Shown here in pieces: positions 49,680 through 62,080 of a DNA stretch of 64,000 nt. Source of the stretch: Panax quinquefolius (taxonomy: Eukaryota; Streptophyta; Magnoliopsida; Apiales; Araliaceae); NCBI GenBank assembly GCA_020205615.1, contig CM035156.1:16829128-16893127 (forward strand), in the 5' to 3' direction. Position numbers and translations under genes: made by a program. Every line of letters begins with the position of its first letter. Within the stretch, counting starts at the first letter, position 1. The notes beneath the pieces were generated by a model, which made no database searches, was not told the origin of the DNA, and was given only the letters and a program-made list of their open reading frames with translations.

Positions 49680-52600
49680 ATGTCGAATGAGAATATTAAC
49701 AATGGAGTAAATGAGACCGTGGAGATACTGTATTTACCAACGAGGAGAAACGTGCAACAGTTTGTGATGTTCCTCCCATGAATAACACCACCGAGCGGAT
49801 GATGAACGAGGGGATGTTTAGAAGCTTTTTACGATTCATGCAAAATCGATTTAGGAGACTCGTGTTCAAAATCTGAGGAGAAATGATAGCAATTCACGGG
49901 TTGTCACAAACCAAGCGATTCAAAGAGTTGGGACCACCGAATTTAAGGGAAAGCCGAGATCCGATCATAAGCGGAAACATGGGTCAAACAAATTACCAAG
50001 ATATTCGATGTCTTGGGATGCACGCGAAACGAAGGTTCCATTCGCCACCTTTATGTTCCGTGGCGAGGCGGACTCTTCGGTGGGAGTCTGCAGCAAGCGT
50101 ACCCATCCAAACCGCACTTTCAAAGATGTCTTGGGGAGACGTTTGAGAGACTATTTAATGACAAATACTTTCCGAAAGTGTTAAATCGTATGAAGGAAGT
50201 GGAGTTCATCATATTAGAAAGAAAACAACATGGCGGTGTCTCAAGTATGAGGCAAAGTTTGCGAGAGTTATCCGGTTTGCACCTCATTTGGTGGAGAATG
50301 AGGAACGTGATGGCGGATGATGTTTCTTAGAGGTTTGAAACCCGGCATACATCAATGTATCTCATTTCTCATAAACTTTCTCTTTATTCGGATGTTGTAA
50401 ATGAGGCTCAATTATTAGAAATGAGATAACGAGATACGGTCAACCGAGGACCATAACCGAGGATCGTACTCGAGATAGCGATCAATGTAATAATGATAAC
50501 TCATGCGGAGAAAGAAATGCATTTGACGAAATGGTAACCACTCGGTGGTAATCTTGGTCATGAAAAATGTAAAAAGCGAGTCGAGGAGATTTTAAAAAGA
50601 GGAGATTTAACAACGACTATGTGAAGACGACAGCGGTCTTAAGCGACAATCGGTTCTAAGGGAGGAGAACGACCACCGGTCGTATACGCTACAAATGCGG
50701 AAAAGAGGGACATATCGATCAAACCGCCTACAACATTCAAGGTATGCTATAGTTGTGGAAAGGAATGACATATCGCCCGAGATTATGCGATAGCGAAACC
50801 TAGTTCAATGGGGGACGGTGACTCAAAAGATCATCCCCGAAAAAGTCAAAGTCAACGATTCCGGAAGAAGCGTTTGTTGTGACCGGTCATAATGCGAGAA
50901 CCCAAACGAGGTGATCACGGGTAAGCTATTTATAAATTCTTGCGAAGTTTATACCTTACTCGAATCTTGGTGCTACCCATTCATTTATCTCTCCTGCTTG
51001 TGCTCAACGTTTAAACTTGACTCGGAGAAATTAGACTTTGACTTTATCTGTGGAAACTCCGTTAGGAGAAACTTTCATCACATCCAACATTTATAAATTT
51101 TGTTTGATTCAAGTTGGCACCATCACCTTACCCGTTGACCTTATCTCTTTAAAGATACTTGCTTTTGATGTGATTTTAGGGATTGATTGGTTAACTACTC
51201 ATCATGCCAAAATTGATTGTTTTCGTAAGGTTGTTAGTTTTCATATTCCTAACCAACTTTGTTATGCAATTCAAGCAACTAAACCATTAAAATCAATCAA
51301 CATCATATCTAATCATAAAGCTATTCGTTTATTGAAAAAGCGGATGTCAAGCTTTCTTAGCCCATGTTATGGATTTGAATAAAGACACGTCAAATTTGAA
51401 TAATATTCTGTTGTTATTGACTTTCCGACGTATTTCTGAAGAACTTCCGGTCTACCCCGAACGTGAAGTTGAATTCTTTATTGATCTTGAACACGGTACA
51501 AAGCCCATTTCTAAACCCCATATCGAATGGCTCCTATTGAACTTCAGGAGTTAAAGGTCCAACTACGAGAATTGTTGGACATCGGTTTCATTCGTCCTAG
51601 TACATCTCCTTGGGGTGCTCTGTTTTATTTGTAAAAAGAAAGACGGGAGTATCGACTTTGTATTGACTATCGGGAATTGTACCATGTCACCATCAAGAAT
51701 AGGTATCCTCACCTCGTATTGATGACTTGTTTGACCAATTCTGCAGGGGCACAATTCTTTTCAAAAATCGATCTTAGCTTACGGATATCATCAATGAAAA
51801 TTAGAATCGAGGATATTCCAAAGACGCCTTGAGAACTTCGGTATGGGCATTATGAATTCTTAGTCATGTCTTTTCGGACTAACTAATGCTCCTACGGCTT
51901 TCATGGATATGATGAACCGAGTATTCAAGGAATATTTGGATCGATTCGTTGTTGTCTTTATTGATGACATCCTTATATATTCCAAAAGCCGTGAAGATCA
52001 TGAGCACCATTTGAAGCTTGGTACTCGAAAGGCTTCGTGAAAACCAACTATATGCCAAATTGAAGAAATCGAGTTCGGCTTGAGAAGTAGCCTTTCTTGG
52101 GCATGTGGTGTCAAAACATGGAGTATCTGTTGATCCGTGAAGATTGAAGCAATACAAAGTTGGGAGCAACCAAGTCGGTGGTGAAGTACGTAGCTTTTGG
52201 GCTTAAATTGGTTATTATCGAGATTCGTGGAAGGGTTTTCTCGAATCGCTACTCCATTAACTCATTAACTTCGGAAGGATACAAAATTCGTTTGGAGCGA
52301 AGAATCGAGAAAAGTTTCCAAGAGCTTAAGAGGAGACTTATTTCGGACTTTGTTACTAACAATACCATCTGGTTCGGATGGATTTGTTATCTCTGACGAT
52401 GCTTCGAGCAAAGGGTTAGGATGTGTTCTCATCTGCAACGTGGGAAAGTCATAGCCTATGCCTCATGACAACTTAAAGAGTATGAGAGGAATTATCCTAC
52501 TCATGATCTAGAGTTGGCGGCCCGATCGTTTTTCGCTAAAAATATGGAGCACTATCTATATGGGGAGAAAGTGGAGATATATTCGGACCATAAAAGCCTT

Positions 52601-54250
52601 AAATATTTCTTCACTCAAAAAGAACTCAACATGCGGCGTGACGTTGGCTCGAGCTATTGAAAGACTACGACCACACTATTCAATACCATCCCGGTAAAAG
52701 CGAACGTGGTAGTAGACGCGTTGAGTAGAAGATCATATCTTGCGGAACGAAAGTGCGATGATGTCAAGTATCTGCGTAGAGCCAACTTTAATAGAAAAAG
52801 TTAAGGTTGCTCAAGCCACCGAAGGCCGGGTGTCGTATGAAGAAGAAAGTACAAGAAGGAGCTATTCCGGAGCGAGAATTGATGAAGAAGGAATACTTGA
52901 GTCCACTCTAGACTTTGTGTTCCTAACGACTCGATTTGAAGTACAAGATTATGATGGAGGCACACAATACACCATTTGCAATCCATCCGGAAGTACTAAA
53001 ATGTATCGTGATCTTGACATACATTTTGGTGGAACAATATGAAGAGAGATTGCAAAGTTTATCTCAATGTGTTTAACTTGTCAACGTGTAAAAAGGCGAA
53101 CATCATCTAGTACCTAAGGGTCCGTTGCAACCACTTGAGATTCCTAATGGAAGTAGGAACACATTACCATGGATTTAGTTCTGGGTCTTCCTACGGTTTC
53201 TCAAGGCATCAATGCTATTTGGGTTATTGTTGATAGATTAACCAAGTCGCTCATTTCTTGCCGTCGGGAGACTTATCCCCTTGAACGTCTTGCTAGTATG
53301 TGCGTAAATGAGATTGTGAGGTTGCATGGCATGCTGTATCCATAGTTTGGATCGTGACCCAAGATTCACTTCAAGATTTTGGGTTAGCTTGCAAAAAGCT
53401 ATGGAGCGCAGTTTGCGATTTAGTTAAGATATACCATCCCCAAGCAGACGGACAATCGAGAGGACTATTCAAACTCTTGAAGATTTATTAAGACTCGTGT
53501 CCTGAGACTTCAAGGGCGGTTGGGATAAGTATTTACTATTGGTGGAATTCTCCTACAACAAAGAGCTTATCGAGCAAGTATAGGTGTGGCTCCATTGAAG
53601 CATTATATGGACGAAAATGTCGTTCTCGAATATGTTGGGATGAGGTGGGTGAAAACAACATTGGGACCCGAAGTTAAGACGTATGACTACCGAAAAGATC
53701 CAAATGATTCGACAACGTATACAAAGCGGCACAAGATCGACAAAAGAGTTATGCGGATCTTCATCGAAAGGGCGTGGAATTTAATGTAGGGGATCATGTA
53801 TTGTTACGAGTTGCTCCATGGAAGGGAGTTACAAGATTTGGGAAGAGAGGAAAGCTCGATCCACGATTTATTGGTCCATTTCAAATTCTTGACCGAGTAG
53901 TAGAAATGTATATGTAGCTTATAGACTTGCGTTACCTCAAAGTATGTCTCGTGTTCATAATGTGTTTCACATATCATACTTATCAAATATGTGAAAGACC
54001 CAAACCACGTTATTGAGTTAGAACCGGACGAGATAGTCAAGACTTTAACGTATGAGGAGGTACTGTCGAAGATCTTGGATAGGAAGGAGCGTATCTCTAC
54101 GCTATGAAAGGTTATACCACAAGTTAAAGTTTTGTGGAGGAATCATGCTATATAGAGGAAATGACACAGGAATTGGAAACGGAAATGAAAGCGAGGTATC
54201 CTCACCTTTCGAAACACACGCGTCGCGTCGTCAATTTCGAGGGCGAAATT
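49680..54250 (+). pseudogene. gag-pol: gag-pol of gypsy B, frame-broken but with active-site blocks visible
   Basis: gag starts near 49680; the retrotransposon gag domain is at 50120-50330 (FNDKYFPKVLNRMKEVEF). Two degraded zinc knuckles follow at 50690-50800 (YKCGKEGH, and CYSCGKE before a stop). The protease region ends with DVILGIDWLTTHHAKIDC at about 51165-51220. Reverse transcriptase spans 51420-52170, with [11 protein letters not shown] intact and its two Asp codons at 51963-51968. RNase H spans 52290-52740 (GEKVEIYSDHKSLKYFFTQK). Integrase spans about 52800-53700 (INAIWVIVDRLTKS), with a tail containing DHVLLRVAPWKGV. Frameshifts occur throughout, so either the copy is dead or the consensus is poor; see the finding on recurrent word changes. 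Confidence 0.88.
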
Positions 54251-54254
54251 TCAT

Positions 54255-54266
54255 AAGGAGGGAGGT
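54255..54266 (+). promoter_or_regulatory. Polypurine tract of gypsy B
   Basis: AAGGAGGGAGGT abuts the 3' LTR start TGTAAGACC at 54267. Confidence 0.85.
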
Positions 54267-56922
54267 TGTAAGACCAAAATTTTTTTAAATAAAAGGAATT
54301 TCCTTTATTTATTATTTTGAAATAGTAAGGGTTGATTTGATTAATGTGGATAGTTAAGGGTTAAATACATAAATATTTTAAAATAAGCAAGTGGTTATAA
54401 AATATTCATTTTGTCGGGGAATATTCGTTTGGTCGTGGAATATTAAATGCTTGTCGGGGAATATTAAATGCGACAAGTAGCGACCATGTGTGGGCCCCAT
54501 AACTGAAAGCGATTGGATGAAGAAAGCGACAAATATAAGTTGGTTAAAAATAACGGCATAGTTATTCTACAATTAAGGCATCATTGGAATACCCGTTGGT
54601 TAAAATACTGATACGCTGGCGTGGTTGCAAGATGGCACACCAGTATTGCACTGAAATTGTTGAATTATTGATCCTTACGTGAAGGCACTACTCAATAATT
54701 TTCACAGTGAATTCTTGTTCAATATTTTATTTTATTGATTCAATAATTGTTGCGTTGATATTTTATATTATTATTTGTTCAATAATTGTCACTTTGCATT
54801 ATCTCCATTATCGGATCAATAATTCATATTATTTGAATAATATTATTAGATAGCATTATTGGCAATGTCTAGAAAGTTACATCGAGGAGAGGTTTGGTCA
54901 CCTAATTGCGGCGCCAAGATGAGAGAAATCCTTATCGGAAAGCCCTCTTTCACAGGAGCACTGGTTGTCATAATTGTGATTACGTAATATTATTTGTGAA
55001 TAATTAATTATTGATTCATATGATAAAGAAATATTTATTTTATGTGGATATAAATGATGGATTTATTTATGTGGTTATAAATGAAGAAATTTTGTTGAGG
55101 TGTTTTATCGATATTTTATCGGATTGGAGGTATTAAAAATTAAATCGGGGGTTTTGAGATATATTACGGGGTTATAATTTTTAATCCGAATAGTTGGATT
55201 GTGGTAATTTTTGGGTATGTTATACATACATAAGTTGAGTATATGTCCACAAATTTTGAACCGTTAAAAATGCACGAATGATTTGTTATGAATTTTAAGA
55301 GGTGTCGATTAGGAAATTAGGGTTATAATTAATTTTGGTGGAAAATTCTAGAATTGAGTGGGCCCCACTTGTGGTTGGTGAAGAAATGTGCTGAATTTTA
55401 TTTCAAATGTGGTGGGTGGCAATAGTAGCGAGTAAAGCCATCAGTGTGGTCAAATCGCCTTGGTACGGCTAACATTTTCCTATAAATGAAAAATTAAGTT
55501 AGAATTGAAAATCACACGAAACAAAGTTTTCTCTCTTTCTCTCTCTATATTATTGAGCGTATTTTGTGAGTATTTAGATACTTTGAGAGTTCTTTGTTAA
55601 AATACAAGTTTCATTCAAGATCACTTGACCTTTCCTTAAAAATCTTGATTCTTTGAGGTAAGGGATATTATTTTTTTAAGTAATGATATTATTTCTTGAT
55701 ATCATTATCTTTGAAATGTTGATCTGAGGTTTTTATCAAATTTGGAACTTTTTCATGTCGGGTTACTATTCATGAGTTCTTATTCACGAGTTACTATTCA
55801 TGAGTTACTATTCACGAGTACTATTCATGAAGCGTGAAAATATTTTTTGTGGAATTTCTATCTTTTGGTGTCGAGTTTCTTATTCACGTATCTGGCCTTA
55901 TTCACGTATATGGCACTATTCACGTGATCTGCACTATTCATCGAAAAATAAAATTTCTTCTTTTAAGTCCAAAATATCTATTACGGATACTAGCTTTGAT
56001 TGTATCCATGTTTTGATCATTCTTGAATTTTACACCACTATGATTATTTTGAGGTATTGTTGGACATGGATAAAACAAAGTACGAATCATTAATCCTTAA
56101 TCCTTGTCATTTTGTTTCAATTTGGATTCGTTCTTTAAAAATATTTTTCATCATCCTCGGTCTTAAATGATGATATTATTGAATATCTTTGGCTTTTGTA
56201 GTGCAAAGATGAATGATTTCTGAAGAATATCTTTGGCACATGTAGTGCAAAGATGGACGGTGTTTAAATGAACATGACCAATGATGAATATCTTTGGCAC
56301 ATAGTGCAAAGATGAGCAGTGTTGAGATGAACATGACCAGCCGTGATGAATATCTTTGGCACAGTAGTGCAAAGATGAATGTTTGATTTGAGATGAATAT
56401 TGATTGATGTTACGAGGATAAAATATTGATGATGGATTTTTAAATTCATAGATTATAGTAGATTTCATTCTCTACGTAACTCTTTTATGAATTATTATTT
56501 CATTGCGAATATTGATCCGAAACTTGTTGTCTATTGTATTCTATTAAATTTTTCCTGTTGAAGACTAACGATAATTTGTTGTATATTATCTTAGTCATAA
56601 TATTCTTCTTGAGCTAGTTGAGCTCACCCTTTTCCTTTTTGTTCCATTCTTCTCGGGGAGGCGAGAATATATGAGCGAGTGCAAGTCGGGGGTATGGAAT
56701 GAAGGTTTTAGAAAGGATTGTTTAGTAGTCCTCACCATTTTGTAAAAATAATGTATCAATAAATGTGATGAGGATTTATTTGAGTTTAAAATTGTCTAGA
56801 AGATAATATTTGTATTTAAACTCACAGTTTCTTGTTGTAATAATAAAGTTGTAGTTGTTTACGTACCATGTATTGACAACTCGGAATGGGTGATGTATAC
56901 CTACATATTTTGGGGCGCTACA
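54267..56922 (+). repeat. 3' LTR of gypsy B
   Basis: 2656 bp, nearly collinear with 46806-49493. Most differences are short word replacements and indels (such as TTCGTC/TTAAGTC) rather than single transitions. The TATA region reads CCTATAAATGAAAAATTAAG near 55479-55498, altered from the 5' copy. Confidence 0.92.
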
Positions 56923-57724
56923 CTCTTCTCCAATTCATCACAATGGGACTATATCACAGGTAATCGAACCATCTCATCCAATCTGATTTGCTTTCCGCCT
57001 CAAACTTTTTCCCCTTTTACAATGACGGAAAATGTAACGAAAACAATTATATTTTCACATAAAAATCATTGTTGTATTAGTTCTTGTCTAATCTTTGTAA
57101 TGAATGGTTACTATGAAACATTATACTTATTACTAACTAATTATGTATTGGTAATATTATCTTTGTCTAATGCTATATTAGTTATTGTCTAATGCATTAT
57201 TAGTTACTATAAAACATTATACTTGTTATTAACTAATGCTCTTTTGGTTACTATAAAACATTATAATGGTTACTATATATTTATGAGTTGGATCTTTGAG
57301 TAAAATTGAAACAATAACCAAAACTTTAAGCATGTAATGGTAAAAGCAATAACAAAACCTAAAGCGTGTAAAAAAAAAAAGTTGGCGTGTCAGTATAACA
57401 CTAACCTCAAAGACAACATAAACAACAATTTCTTTCCCGTACATTGGCTTAAAATGTCAAAAGTTGGCATGTCAACATCATTATTAACGATCATTCAAAA
57501 TACAAAACAATCAATTGATCTTTAAAAAATGAAAAAAAGACATCTAACACAAAACAAAACAAACAAAAAAATTCTAACCTTGACAATTTCTTGAACAACA
57601 TTACTTATTATTTCATGATGTTCTTCAACCATACCATCAAGTTCAACTTCATTACCATACTCGATTCATTACCATCCTTCTTCTTAACAAAATCGACACA
57701 TCACCAACATCCTCAACAACATCT
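56923..57724 (-). other. ULP1-gene linker and repeat sequence right of gypsy B
   Basis: The first 100 bases continue the ULP1 frame (minus: GGKQIRLDEMVRLP, then HCDELEK at the insertion). At 57080-57300 the GGTTACT words are in plus orientation, against the prevailing minus orientation here. Confidence 0.5.
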
Positions 57725-58489
57725 TCAACAAAATGACGAAACCAACCATAACATCCTCAACAACATCCTCAACAACAACATGCGGTTTTCAACCATAACA
57801 TCCTTAACATCCTCGACAACATGACGGTCTTCAAGCATAACATCATCACCTTCATTTCCAACTTCATTTAAAAATTCATCATTCTTCTCATCATCTTTCA
57901 AACCATCATCACCAACCTCATCAGCTTTCAAACCATCATCACCAACCTCACCAAACATCGCGATCAACAACATCATCGACTTCATCGGAATCATCGGCTT
58001 CATCATCATCATCAAGATCACCACCCTCATCGAATCGAATCGGAATCATCATCGTAATCACTATCAACTTCTTTAACCCCACCATCTTTGAACCCGTAAC
58101 TCATCTCTAATAATTAACTTAAAGTCTCTGCGTATCCGAGCGTGTAAAATCGCATCTCATCCTTAATATCGACATGATTTTACAACGTCTTTCTTAATTT
58201 CGAAACTTTTTTCTCAAACTACCAGTAACTGTGTATCAATTGCATCTTTAATGGCCAGATATATCAAATCCAATGTTGTCATCCTTCACCTTTTGTCGAC
58301 ATCCTTCCCATTGAAAAAGTGAAACCCGCCCAAATCAAGTCGTTCATTCTCCCGATTAAATGGAATCAAACTTTTTACCCTCAAATTTGAAAAACAATAA
58401 GTACACTCCAAAGATAACATCCTCAGCAAACATTATACAATTACAATAACAAAAGATAAAATAAAGAATCATAAAACATAATCGATAAA

Positions 58490-59732
58490 CAAAAACATAT
58501 ATCTTTGGTAACCAAATATATATAAATCGGTAACCAACTAAATGTATAAAGGTAACCAAACTTTATATATTCTAGTAACCAACAACATTTTATTGTTAAC
58601 ATACACATAATATAATCGATTACCTCAATTAGTATATAAAGGTAACTAACTACTATGTTAATAGTAAACTTCACAAAATAATCGATAAATCAAATAATTA
58701 ACTAAAGGTAACCAATTGCATTCTTAGTAGTACAACGTGCATACATCGCCCGAACAAAATACCGGATCATTCAACTTGTCATTTGAAGGGGGCTTCACTA
58801 GCTCCTTCCATCTACATAAACGGACATCCGAACGGATGCTCAATCGTTGCATATCTGTAAAGCTTTGAAAGTTGAAATGGTTTCAAACATAAATACTTGA
58901 AATACATATGGAAGACCATTCAACTTATACAATTTAATATAATGGTCTTTGTAGAAATTATATATTTGAACCACCACTCCTTCCTTTCTTTATATGCCCT
59001 TGAAAGCATTTGACAAAGAGTACTTTATCATTTCAAATGCAACTTTCCCCCAAGGAAAACTGCTAACATCACCATAACACAAAAAATTGACCATTGCCCC
59101 ATCAACAAAATTTTCAGAAACTGTTGAAAGAATAAAATTAAACACCAAAAAATCAATGACATCCTAATAGCCTCATCATCGCCATCATCAAAACTACCTT
59201 AGGAATATCCTACCTATACTACTACTGAAGTATGACTTACATTCCAAAATATTTTTTTCAATAATCGATTTTGCATACCTTTATATGCACTTATATCATC
59301 ATTGCCTTGCCATCTCAACCCGTAAATCGAGACAAAACTCAGGCATTGAACCTAACCCTTTTCTCCCCAAACAAAACCACATCTTACCATCATCCCTTTG
59401 GTGAGCCTCCTTACAAGAACATGGTGAATAATCAGTGAATACATTTGATGCTCACCAAACTCCAAAAAATTTCAAAACATGTTGCCTAAACTTCTCCAAA
59501 TGACTTTCATTCAATTTCTTGGCAATAATTATGGGGACATCCATGTCACACCATATATTACTTTTTCGAAGAATTTTCTATTGCATTCCTCATAGTAAAG
59601 ATTCCATAACTGTAAATACACAAAACCATAATTGAAGTTATTAGTAACCAATATAACAAAATTTATACAAAAATAGTGTTATACACTAAATCCGATAAAC
59701 AAAATACATACTAACAAGTAACGAATAATTAC
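58490..59732 (-). repeat. GGTTACT repeat block 5 (minus orientation) around the DUF1985 part
   Basis: GGTAACCAAAT and AGTAACCAAC words occur at 58505-58700 and again from 59640. The DUF1985-like coding relic lies in between. Confidence 0.6.
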
Positions 59733-61170
59733 ATGATGGTACCCAAACCATCTTTTAATGGTAACCAATACATAAACAACCTATACACTAAACTCAATTT
59801 ATTAAAACATGTATACTAGGCAAAAAAACATATTAAGCATAAAAAATACAAAAAAGAACAAAACTGTAATATATGACGGTAATCAAAATCGATATAACGA
59901 TAACGAAACTATAAAATGATAGTAACCACAAACATACTAATAAGTAACCAAAACATTAAAAGTTTACGATGAACAAATACATAAAAATAAGTAACCAAAT
60001 AATTATTATTTTACAATGAACTAAATACATACTAATAAAATTCACGATGACCAAATACATACTAATAAGTAACCAACCCATAAAAGTAACACGGTAATAT
60101 AATATCACAATGAACAAATACATACTAATAAGTAACCTAATCCATAAAAAGTAACACAGTAATATAATATCACAATAACCAAATACATACTAATAAGTAA
60201 CCAAATAATTCTATGATGGTACCCAAACAATCTTTTAATGGTAACCAATACATAAACAACCTATACACTAAACTAAATTTATTAAAACATGTATACTAGG
60301 CAAAAACATATTAAGCATAAAAAATACAAAATAGTAACAAAACTGTAATATGACAGTAACCAAAATCTGATATAACAGTAACCAAACTATAAAATGACAG
60401 TAACCACAAACATACTAATAAGTAATCAAAACATTAAAAGTTTACAGTAACCAAATACATAAAAATAAGTAACCAAATAATTATTATTTTACAGTAACCA
60501 AATACATACTAATAAAAATTCACAGTAACCAAATACATACTAATAAGTAACCAACCCATAAAAAGTAACACAGTAATATAATATCACAGTAACCAAATAC
60601 ATACTAATAAGTAACCAACCCATAAAAGTAACACAGTAATATAATATCACAATAACCAAATACATACTAATAAGTAACCAAATAATTCTATGATGGTACC
60701 CAAACCATCTTTTAATGGTAACCAATACATAAACAACCTATACACTAAACTCAATTTATTAAAACATGTATACTAGGCAAAAACATATTAAGCATAAAAA
60801 TACAAATAAGCAACAAAAGCTGTAATATGACGATAACAAAATCGATATAACAATAACGAAACTATAAAATGACGATAACTAAAAACATACTAATAAGTAA
60901 CCAAAACATTAAAAGTTTACGAGAACTAAATACATAAAATAAGTAACCAAATAATTATTATTTTACGATAACAAATACATACTAATAAAATTCACACAGA
61001 ACTAAATACATACTAATAAGTAACTAACCCATAAAAGTAACACGGTAATATAATATCACAAAGAAACCAAATACATACTAATAAGTAACCAACCCATAAA
61101 AGTAACACGGTAATATAATATCACAAGAACTAAAATACATACTAATAAGTAACCAAATAATTATATAATG
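59733..61170 (-). repeat. Three tandem copies of a ~478-bp block made of GGTTACT-type subunits
   Basis: Copies start at 59733, 60213 and 60690 with ATGATGGTACCCAAAC. Each holds CCAATACATAAACAACC, then AAACATGTATACTAGGCAAA, then runs of AAATACATACTAATAAGTAA. The third copy ends near 61170. Copy 2 keeps CAGTAACC where copies 1 and 3 have CGATAAC, CAATGAAC or CGAGAACT. Confidence 0.88.
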
Positions 61171-61860
61171 GTAACCATAAGAAAATTAAAAATAACACAC
61201 CTTTAAATTTCTACGTATTTTGAATTATATTACGGATAAGCACTCGACCTTTGGCCTTAACTACGAGAACGTCAAGCTCGAAATCTAAGCTGCACTTGAG
61301 AATGCTTGATATCACTTATATCACCACCCGGCTATTTTCATTCTTACTCGATTTTGACGTGCATCCTTTTCCTTCCCTTCCTATCTACAAAGAAACTTCT
61401 TCACGTCCTTGACAGACTCACGCTCCGATATTCTCTTCCTCTTCCCATCCTTCTTCTTTTTGTATCGACCATTCTATACAAAAACATAAAAATAACACAA
61501 ACCCACACTAGAATGAAAGAGAACACGAAACACGAATCGAAAACCACAGAGCGAAATGGCTATGAACACGAACACGAGCGCAGAAATGAACACGAATCGA
61601 AAACGAAATGGCTATGAACTTCGATAACAAACAATAAAGAATCTTTGAAACACGAATGAAAGAGATATAAGGTTTGAAACACGAATGAGAGAGAAAAGAG
61701 GTTTCACGTGTAAAGGGCATTATCTGAAAATGAAGAGTCCTACTACATGAATAATATACTATATTATCACGCATTTTAAAAAAATATGCCCCATTAATAT
61801 TATTAATCCCTTTAATTAAGGACTCATAATTATAATAATATTGTAAATAAAATTAAAAAA
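61171..61860. other. Right subterminal region of MULE-2; likely upstream region of the ULP1 gene
   Basis: It contains a short imperfect tandem around GAACACGAATCGAAAAC (61523-61660). No confirmed coding. It would hold the ULP1 gene promoter. Confidence 0.45.
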
Positions 61861-62080
61861 GTGTAATATTTTTGTAATTATTTTATGGGTGTTTTATTTT
61901 TGTAATTATTTTTTAAAAGGTACTAATATATGTAATTAATCCTATAAAAAAACTCACATAATACTAACAAATATATATGCATACTGTGAGGCCCACCTGA
62001 CTTGTGTGACCCACACTTACACATACATTGTTTGACCTTGACACAACTCTCCTCACATACTGCATAGATGACATCCATAT

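Larger units (their letters stand above)
46806..56922 (+). mobile_element. Gypsy B: complete Ty3/gypsy retrotransposon inside the ULP1 gene
   Basis: The 10.1-kb element has LTRs at 46806-49493 and 54267-56922, beginning TGTAAGACC and ending near GGGCGTCAC/GGGCGCTACA. Flanks CTTTT (46801-46805) and CTCTT (56923-56927) fit a 5-bp target duplication with one change. The primer site TGGTATCGAGC (49496-49506) matches initiator-Met tRNA as in many plant gypsy elements, and the polypurine tract AAGGAGGGAGGT is at 54255-54266. gag-pol follows gypsy order. LTR sequence differs from family A, but the gag leader (TAGGAGGGA, CTTCGCTAGT) is shared with gypsy A2, so the two are related lineages. Confidence 0.93.
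41989..59560 (-). pseudogene. DUF1985/ULP1-type (C48) cysteine protease gene of MULE-2, split by two retrotransposons
   Basis: In the minus direction, a DUF1985-like part lies at about 59540-59270 (HHVLVRRLTKGMMVRCGFVW and later TG-L-W). An acidic Asp/Glu-rich linker follows at 58060-57725, and further linker runs to 56923. The linker continues at 46805 beyond the gypsy insertion (DELEK then SVDKSIKRHTC across the duplication). The protease core lies at about 42840-42600 (TPWENVDYVLFPIH, then LVLLTFDVHR with the triad Asp). The last exon, to a stop at 41989, holds the nucleophile in MGCSQFVFAEHV and ends GYETDREFPGRFVPDF. The His expected just before LVLL is not readable in frame. Family knowledge: C48 proteases cleave SUMO-like proteins; the role in MULEs is unproven. 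Several stops are present. Confidence 0.75.
35340..61965. mobile_element. MULE-2: large Kaonashi-like MULE with transposase and ULP1-type protease genes
   Basis: Both ends carry two units of ATAATTACAAAAATAAAACA in inverted orientation (35392-35449 and 61861-61911), with weaker similarity further out. The ends are therefore approximate and no clean 9-bp duplication was found. Inside are a mudrA-type transposase on plus (about 37400-40690) and a DUF1985/ULP1 gene on minus (41989-59560), convergent. Family knowledge: plant Kaonashi-type MULEs carry exactly this pair. Two LTR insertions (44076-46497 and 46806-56922) account for 12.5 kb, leaving about 14 kb of original element. Its non-coding space is dominated by GGTTACT-type repeats. 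Confidence 0.75.

Noticed and set aside
57725..58030. Minus ORF rich in Asp, Glu and Met as a separate acidic protein
   Set aside because: It lies between the DUF1985-like and ULP1 parts on the same strand and is better explained as the low-complexity linker of that gene.
35331..61975. 9-bp duplication around MULE-2
   Set aside because: CAACAATGC and CTAACAAAT share some bases but do not align position by position. The element ends are not exact enough.
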